A stretch of DNA of 64,000 nucleotides, from contig CAUZFZ010000007.1 in assembly GCA_963579025.1 (NCBI GenBank), positions 62,001-126,000 on the forward strand, given 5' to 3'. Position 1 is the stretch's first letter, and each line of letters opens with the position of its first letter. Below, in pieces: positions 59,067 to 64,000 of this stretch. The notes under the pieces were generated by a model. That model had not been told where the DNA came from, searched no databases, and saw only the letters and a list, made by a program, of their open reading frames with translations. The DNA is from CAUZFZ01 sp963579025 (GTDB taxonomy: Bacteria > Planctomycetota > Planctomycetia > Planctomycetales > Planctomycetaceae). The position numbers and the translations under genes were made by a program.

Positions 59067-60575
59067 ATGAAGTCCTTGAAACTCGTGGTTTGGATACCGA
59101 CCGTGATGTGGCTGTTGGTAGTACATGCTTCGCCAATCGTCGCGGCAAAGGACGACGCACCGAAGCGGCGTCCAAATATCGTGTGGATCGTGGGCGAGAA
59201 TCTGAAGCTGGACCTGGGCTGCTACGGGGCCAGCAACGTCAAGACACCGTACCTGGATCGCCTGGCAGCCACTGGCGTGCGCTACACGCGAGTCTTCTCG
59301 ACATCGCCAGTCTGTGCTCCCAGCCGTTCCGCATTCATGACGGGGATGTATCAGACAACGACCGACATGCATCACATGCGGTCTCATCGCGACGACGATT
59401 ACCGACTGCCGCCCGGTGTCCGATCCATCACGCATCGATTGACCGATGCCGGTTACCTCACTGCGAACATCACGAACATCGGCGACCGCGTTGTGGGGAC
59501 CGGCAAGCTCGATCTGAATTTCGTTAATGAGGGGCCGGTTTACGAGACGGACGACTGGTCGCTGTTGAAATCGCGACAGCCGTTTTTCGCGCAGATCAAC
59601 ACGCCGGAAAATGAGTACGACATTTACGACCGAAAGACGGCCAGCAAGAAACGAGTCGTCTGGGTCGGCGAGGACGAGCATCCGCAGATCGCGACGCCGG
59701 AGAACGTGACTCCACCTCCGTACTATCCCGACCATCCGGTCACGCGACAGGAATGGGCTCGGTATCTCAATTCCGTGTCAGGACTGGACCGTCGTGTTGG
59801 GTGGATCCTGGAACAGCTCCAGAGGGACGGCACGATCGACGACACCGTCATCATCTTTTTCGCCGACAACGGGCGACTTGAAGCACGCGGGATTCACTGG
59901 TGCTGGGACACCGGGCTGCACGTGCCGATGATCGTTCACTGGCCGAAGAACTTCCCGGCGCCCCCGCAGTACCAGCCGGGAACGGCCAGCGATCAGGTCA
60001 TCAGCCTGCTCGACCTGACGGCCACGACGTTGTCCATTGCCGGGATTGAACGTCCGGCCGGAATGCAGAGCCGCAATTTCCTGGGCGATCGCCCCGATCC
60101 GCCGCGAACGTATGCCTTCAGCGCCCGCGACCGAATTGATGAAACCGTCAACCGCATCCGCTCGGTCAGAGACAGCCGGTACCACTACCTGCGGAACTAC
60201 ATGCCGCAACAGGGCTTTGCCTCGTTGAATCGCTACAAGGAGAAGTGTTTCGCTATTAAGCCGGTGATGCGAGAGATGCTCCGTCAGGGAAAACTCACAG
60301 GCCCGGCTGCCGAGCTGTTCAAGCCGTTGCCCTTCGAACAGCTCTACGATACCGAAGCAGACCCACACGAGATTCGCGACCTGGCCGGCTCCGACAAGCC
60401 GGAACACCGCGAAGCGCTGCTGCGACTGCGCACGGCCCTCGACGTCTGGCTGGTCGAAACGGGCGACCGTGGAGAATGGCCAGAGCCGCCGGAAATCGTC
60501 GCCCCATTCGTTAAAGAGATGCACGACTGGTTCGGAACACCCGACTGGTACCGAGCCGCGCCAAACAAACCATGA
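59067..60575 (+). CDS. Cysteine-type sulfatase, exported
   Basis: 502 residues from the ATG at 59067 (GGGGAG 10 bp upstream); a TTG at 59061 would add two codons. Signal peptide 'VVWIPTVMWLLVVHASPIVA'. 'STSPVCAPSRSAFMTG' gives the C-x-P-S-R sulfatase signature with C83, which must be oxidised to formylglycine; the FGE-like protein at 7116 keeps the cysteines needed for that. 'IIFFADNGRLEARG' supplies the Asp-Asn metal pair. In the N-terminal metal site 'IVGENLKLDLGCYG' shows Glu-Asn where Asp-Asp is usual. It probably removes sulfate from algal polysaccharides, a common planctomycete trait. Repeats follow the gene. Confidence 0.92.
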   Translation: MKSLKLVVWIPTVMWLLVVHASPIVAAKDDAPKRRPNIVWIVGENLKLDLGCYGASNVKTPYLDRLAATGVRYTRVFSTSPVCAPSRSAFMTGMYQTTTDMHHMRSHRDDDYRLPPGVRSITHRLTDAGYLTANITNIGDRVVGTGKLDLNFVNEGPVYETDDWSLLKSRQPFFAQINTPENEYDIYDRKTASKKRVVWVGEDEHPQIATPENVTPPPYYPDHPVTRQEWARYLNSVSGLDRRVGWILEQLQRDGTIDDTVIIFFADNGRLEARGIHWCWDTGLHVPMIVHWPKNFPAPPQYQPGTASDQVISLLDLTATTLSIAGIERPAGMQSRNFLGDRPDPPRTYAFSARDRIDETVNRIRSVRDSRYHYLRNYMPQQGFASLNRYKEKCFAIKPVMREMLRQGKLTGPAAELFKPLPFEQLYDTEADPHEIRDLAGSDKPEHREALLRLRTALDVWLVETGDRGEWPEPPEIVAPFVKEMHDWFGTPDWYRAAPNKP

Positions 60576-60605
60576 CGCCTGACCGCGGCACGTCGTTGGC
60601 ATTCA

Positions 60606-60917
60606 TACAAGCCCGAAGCGCAAGTTGTGAAGTTGCGCTATTTCAGTCCCGAAGGGACGAAGGCGAATAGCCGCGGGTTTCAACCCGTGGAAACAGGGGC
60701 CAAATGGCATTTCGAGCCCCGGAGGGGCGACGGCAAAATGCATGTACGCGTCACGTCGCCCCTCCGGGGCTTTCAGGTCAATTCATGGCCTTTTTCCCCG
60801 GGGCTAAAAGCCCCGGGCTACTTGCCGCCGTCCCTACGGGACTGGAATAGCGCAACATCAATAAGGCGAGCGAGTCTGTATGTCGCAGAGTTCACTCGCT
60901 GGCGCTTCGTGCTTGTA
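60606..60917. repeat. 312-bp composite intergenic element with nested hairpins
   Basis: TACAAGCCCGAAGCGCAAG (60606-60624) and CTGGCGCTTCGTGCTTGTA (60899-60917) are inverted ends with two mismatches. Inside are perfect or near-perfect hairpins: GTCCCGAAGGGAC (60647-60659), CCGCGGGTTTCAACCCGTGG (60671-60690), GCCCCGGAGGGGCGACG with CGTCGCCCCTCCGGGGC (60715-60731 and 60754-60770), CCCGGGGCTAAAAGCCCCGGG-type (60797-60817), and GTCCCTACGGGAC (60830-60842). There is no coding signal. It fills the 372-bp gap between the sulfatase gene and the convergent fadJ-like gene. Confidence 0.75.
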
Positions 60918-60947
60918 TGGAGACTGAAAACAGATTCTGGAAGTGCG

Positions 60948-63092
60948 CTAGCCGGCCTTGGACAGAGAGAAGTACCGGTCTCCGCCCGCTGCCATCTGTT
61001 TCAGCGAGTCGGTTGCCTCAAACCGCTTCCCGAGGTCTGCGTACTTCTCGAGTTTCTTCAGAATCGCATCCGGTCCTTCGGCATCGCACCAGTGCAGGAT
61101 GCCTCCACGGAACGCCGGGAAGCCGATGCCCAGCAGCAGGCCCAGGTCGATATGTGCTGGCTCGGAGACGATCCCGTCCTCGAGCGTTCGCGTCGCTTCA
61201 AGCAGCATGGGCAGGAACAGTCGCTCGGTGATCTCATCGTGCGAAAACTCGCGCGTGCCCGTGCGATGCCTTTCGAGGAATGCATCAAATTCCGGATCGG
61301 CAGCCGGCTTACCTTTCGGACCGAGGTACTGGCGGAAGCCTTTGCTGGCCTTCTTGCCGAGCCGTCCAGACTTCACGATGTCCTGTAGCAACGGGCACAT
61401 CTCGGCGCGGTCGGAGTACGCGGTCGCAACGACCTGCCCAGCAAACAGAGCGACATCTGTGCCCACCAGATCGTGCAGGGCAATCGGTCCCATAGGCATG
61501 CCGAATTTCGTTGATGCCTTGTCGATCTGGTCCATCGAGGCGCCCTCGCACAGCAGCAGCAACGATTCGTTCATGTACGGCAGCAGCACCCGATTCACCA
61601 GAAATCCCGGGCAGTCCTTCATGACGATCGGCGTCTTGCCAATGCGTTTGGCGAGTGCGACGACCGTCTCGACCGTCTCATCATCCGTCTTCTCACCGCG
61701 GATCACTTCCACCAGTTGCATTCGATCGACGGGAAAGAAGAAGTGCATTCCGACGAAGCGTTCCGGGCACGGAGCCGACTCGGCCATTCGCGTGATCGAG
61801 ATGGTTGACGTATTGCTGGCCAGAATCGCCCCGTCTTTGAGCACGGGAGCCATCTCGCGGTATGACGACGTTTTCAGTTCTTCGTTCTCAGTGATGGCTT
61901 CGACGACAACATCGCAACCGGAGAAGCCGCTTTTTGTCGTCGCGGTGCTGAGCAGACTGAGCATGTCGGCCATGTCCTGTGAAGTGGCCCGTCCGATCTT
62001 CATGCGAGACGCAATCGTCTTGCGAGAAGCGGCCATGCCCCAGCCAATTCGCTCTTCGTCGATGTCCACCATGACGGCCGGAACTCCGCGCCGCGCATGC
62101 GCGGTGGCGATGCCCGAACCCATCTGACCGCTGCCAAGGACTCCCACACGGCCAACCGTCTTCGGAGTGGCACTGGTGCCACCAAATCCAGGGTCCTTGC
62201 CCACCTGTGTGTTCATAAAGAACACACCGATCAGGTTGCCCGAGATAAGCGAACCCACGACTTCGAGTGACACCTCACGCTCAACGGCGAGCCCCTCTTC
62301 CAGAGGCAGGTTGATACCGCCTTTGATGGCTTTGAGCGCTGCCAGAGGTGCCGGGTACTGTCCCTTCGTCTTTCCGCGGACGGCACCTTCGGCGCAGGCG
62401 AATGCGAACATCATCTGATCTGCGGACAGACCGAGCGGCTGAGACCTGCGTTCGCGATTCTTCTGCCAGGTACCGCTCTCCTGCAGCATGCCGAGCACGC
62501 GACGGCCTTCGTCGAGCAGCTGATCCGCTGTCACGGCATCAAAAGCAAGGCCACGTTCGACGCACTGTGTGGGAGTCTGCGGCGCACCGGACGTGATCAT
62601 CTCGATCGCGTAGTTGATGCCGATCAAACGCGGCAGCCGCTGAGTGCCTCCCCAGCCGGGGATCAGGCCGACGTTGACTTCCGGCAGTGCAACCTTGGTT
62701 TTGCCTGTCGACACGATTCGCTCATCGAACGACAGCACGAGTTCCGTACCGCCGCCCATGCAGGCTCCATCGATCAGGGCCACGGTCGGGAAAGGCAAGC
62801 GACTGATGCGGCTGAACAGCGTGTGTCCGGCTTCCACCGCAGCCAGTGCCTCTTCTTGAGTTGCCGTTGCGAGTGCTCCGAGTTCGTTGAGGTCTGCTCC
62901 CGCTATGAACTGGCCCGGCTTGCCGCTCTGCAACAGCAGACCGCTCAGGTCCGTGCGCTGTTCCAGCTCATCGATGACGGACGCCAGTTCCTCGAGCACG
63001 GCGCGGCCGAGTGTGTTGACCTTCCTGTCAGGCGTATCAAACGTCAGTAGCCCGATCTGTCCGTCCAGCTCCTCAAAGCGAAAAACGCCCAT
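60948..63092 (-). CDS. fadJ: FadJ/FadB-type bifunctional enoyl-CoA hydratase / 3-hydroxyacyl-CoA dehydrogenase
   Basis: 714 residues from the ATG at 63092, with AAAGGAG upstream; the open frame reaches 63242 but runs through repeat sequence. The N-terminal enoyl-CoA hydratase/isomerase (crotonase) domain has 'QFIAGADLNELG' and 'LIDGACMGGGTELVLSFDER', which supply the oxyanion hole and the catalytic Glu. The dehydrogenase part has the NAD loop 'RVGVLGSGQMGSGIATAHAR', 'EAITENEELKTSSYREM', 'SNTSTISITRMA', and 'GMHFFFPVDRMQLVEVIRG' with the catalytic His. A C-terminal dehydrogenase repeat follows. It catalyses two steps of fatty-acid beta-oxidation. The partner thiolase FadI/FadA is not in the window. 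Confidence 0.93.
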   Translation of the reverse strand: MGVFRFEELDGQIGLLTFDTPDRKVNTLGRAVLEELASVIDELEQRTDLSGLLLQSGKPGQFIAGADLNELGALATATQEEALAAVEAGHTLFSRISRLPFPTVALIDGACMGGGTELVLSFDERIVSTGKTKVALPEVNVGLIPGWGGTQRLPRLIGINYAIEMITSGAPQTPTQCVERGLAFDAVTADQLLDEGRRVLGMLQESGTWQKNRERRSQPLGLSADQMMFAFACAEGAVRGKTKGQYPAPLAALKAIKGGINLPLEEGLAVEREVSLEVVGSLISGNLIGVFFMNTQVGKDPGFGGTSATPKTVGRVGVLGSGQMGSGIATAHARRGVPAVMVDIDEERIGWGMAASRKTIASRMKIGRATSQDMADMLSLLSTATTKSGFSGCDVVVEAITENEELKTSSYREMAPVLKDGAILASNTSTISITRMAESAPCPERFVGMHFFFPVDRMQLVEVIRGEKTDDETVETVVALAKRIGKTPIVMKDCPGFLVNRVLLPYMNESLLLLCEGASMDQIDKASTKFGMPMGPIALHDLVGTDVALFAGQVVATAYSDRAEMCPLLQDIVKSGRLGKKASKGFRQYLGPKGKPAADPEFDAFLERHRTGTREFSHDEITERLFLPMLLEATRTLEDGIVSEPAHIDLGLLLGIGFPAFRGGILHWCDAEGPDAILKKLEKYADLGKRFEATDSLKQMAAGGDRYFSLSKAG

Positions 63093-63111
63093 GACGACTC
63101 CTTTCAATCCG

Positions 63112-63136
63112 TTCGTAGTAACCGCATTTATGCGGT
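63112..63136. repeat. Intergenic repeat, family 3, further copy
   Basis: TTCGTAGTAACCGCATTTAT with CGGT at its end. It matches the copies at 34313 and 34402 and has compensating changes (CCGC/GCGG) that keep the small stem. It lies upstream of the fadJ-like start. Confidence 0.75.
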
Positions 63137-63275
63137 CGTCAGCGCGTAGTGTCGTCGGGGTGCTGAAACTGTCAAGAAGCGATGCATTGAGCCGGGACGC
63201 TGCGGCAACGAGCCCATGGCAATTAATCCGACCTGGCAACATGCCGTCGCCTACTGCGAGGACTGACGCGTGAAC

Positions 63276-63959
63276 TTACAGACTGATGCGCTCACCGGGC
63301 TTCAGCGCGACAGGCTCGGCAGACGTTTCTGCTCGAACACGCTCGGCCCAGGCCGCGGCGTCCTGGGCGATCAGCGGCCAGGTGTCATAGTGGTCCGGGA
63401 TGACGCGCTTTGGCTGGATCAGTTTGACCGCTCGCAGTGCATCATCGGGACCCATCGTGAAGTTGTCTCCGATGGGCAGGATGGCCAGATCAATGCCTTC
63501 CTCGCCGATCAGTTGCATATCGAGAAACAGGCCCGTGTCGCAGGCGTGGTAAATATTGCCATCTTCCGTCTTGAGTAGGATGCCACACGGGTTTCCGCCG
63601 TTGGAACCGTCCGGCAGTGCCGAGCCATGATGTGCGATCGTGAGCTTCACTGTGCCGAAATCGTGGGCGTGCGCGCCGCCAATGTGTTGAGGATGACAGT
63701 TCTCAAGCCCCTGGGCCTGCAACCACGATACGATCTCGAAGTTGGCGATGACCAGGCAGCCAGTGCGTTTGGCGATGTCGATCGTGTCACCGATGTGGTC
63801 GCCGTGACCGTGCGAAACAATGATCGCGTCCGGGCTCACGTCATCGGCGGACACCGACGCAGACGGATTGTCGGTAAAGAACGGATCGATGATGACCGTC
63901 TTGCCGGATGTTTCGATTGAGAAGGTTCCGTGCCCGAGCCAGGTGACGGAAGTGGTCAT
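63276..63959 (-). CDS. UPF0173-type metallo-beta-lactamase-fold hydrolase
   Basis: 227 residues from the ATG at 63959. 'VTWLGHGTFSIET' is the family start. 'IIVSHGHGDHIGD' is the HxHxDH zinc motif, 'TIAHHGS' the next His, 'GNIYHACDTGLF' the bridging Asp, and 'RVIPDHYDTWP' the last His. It matches the YtkL/UlaG-like UPF0173 family of metal-dependent hydrolases, whose cellular substrate is not defined. It lies upstream of the fadJ-like gene on the same strand, about 180 bp apart with a repeat between. The 5' region is near the window edge. Confidence 0.9.
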   Translation of the reverse strand: MTTSVTWLGHGTFSIETSGKTVIIDPFFTDNPSASVSADDVSPDAIIVSHGHGDHIGDTIDIAKRTGCLVIANFEIVSWLQAQGLENCHPQHIGGAHAHDFGTVKLTIAHHGSALPDGSNGGNPCGILLKTEDGNIYHACDTGLFLDMQLIGEEGIDLAILPIGDNFTMGPDDALRAVKLIQPKRVIPDHYDTWPLIAQDAAAWAERVRAETSAEPVALKPGERISL

Positions 63960-64000
63960 CACGATGGTTCCCTGATTTCAGTAACTGCCAGACTGTACGG

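Noticed and set aside
60627..61388. 253-residue plus-strand ORF across the composite repeat
   Set aside because: It runs through five hairpins and then antisense to the fadJ-like gene.

Overview
The window looks like a chromosomal segment of a planctomycete (phylum Planctomycetota). The sequence signs are a DUF1559 'prepilin' with the planctomycete H-X9-DG tail, a Tat-exported DUF1501 protein, a ThuA-domain protein, a cysteine-type sulfatase together with a formylglycine-generating-enzyme homologue, a Uma2-family protein with a coiled-coil tail, very long pseudopilins, and many intergenic palindromic repeats. The organism is inferred from this gene content, not from a marker search. I found no rRNA, tRNA or CRISPR array.

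Layout. 0-8.4 kb holds housekeeping and exported proteins: an N-terminally cut gene, a ThuA protein, a YchF-type GTPase, a large exported propeller/phosphoesterase-like protein, ScpA (minus strand) and an FGE-like lipoprotein. 8.6-28.3 kb is a long plus-strand type II secretion / type IV pilus cluster: two GspE/PilB ATPases, PilT, GspF/PilC, five pseudopilin-like proteins and a 1,900-residue GspK-like protein. No secretin, GspC/L/M or prepilin peptidase is in view. Most of the pseudopilins carry Asp/Asn/Gly-rich repeats of calcium-loop type. 28.3-48.3 kb is mostly metabolic and housekeeping: Uma2, DUF1559, MnmE (with a palindromic element read through in frame), a methyltransferase, DUF1501, a GH43-like propeller, a class III aminotransferase, a phytanoyl-CoA dioxygenase-like protein, an FHA/class III cyclase, an amidohydrolase, a methyltransferase-like protein, LeuRS and a MrfA/MrfB-type helicase-exonuclease pair.

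48.3-57 kb is the accessory region. On the minus strand sits a compact set of genes: a ribbon-helix-helix-like protein, a small two-TM membrane protein, a protein with two nucleoside-deoxyribosyltransferase-like domains around an XRE-type helix-turn-helix, and an ImmA/IrrE metallopeptidase. They lie behind a good sigma70-type promoter whose -35 box is inside a perfect 9-bp palindrome. I consider this the best candidate for an undescribed conflict or stress-signalling system. Downstream on the same strand are a small ORF, a DUF932 gene interrupted by one in-frame TGA within a 90-bp inserted segment, and an acidic protein built on Ser-Asp-Gly repeats. After this come a poorly recognised plus-strand gene and a VWA gene with a damaged-looking start.

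57-64 kb returns to typical planctomycete content: a two-domain esterase, a Cys-type sulfatase, a FadJ-type beta-oxidation protein and a UPF0173-type metal-dependent hydrolase. At least six families of dispersed inverted repeats lie between genes, and two such segments lie inside genes.
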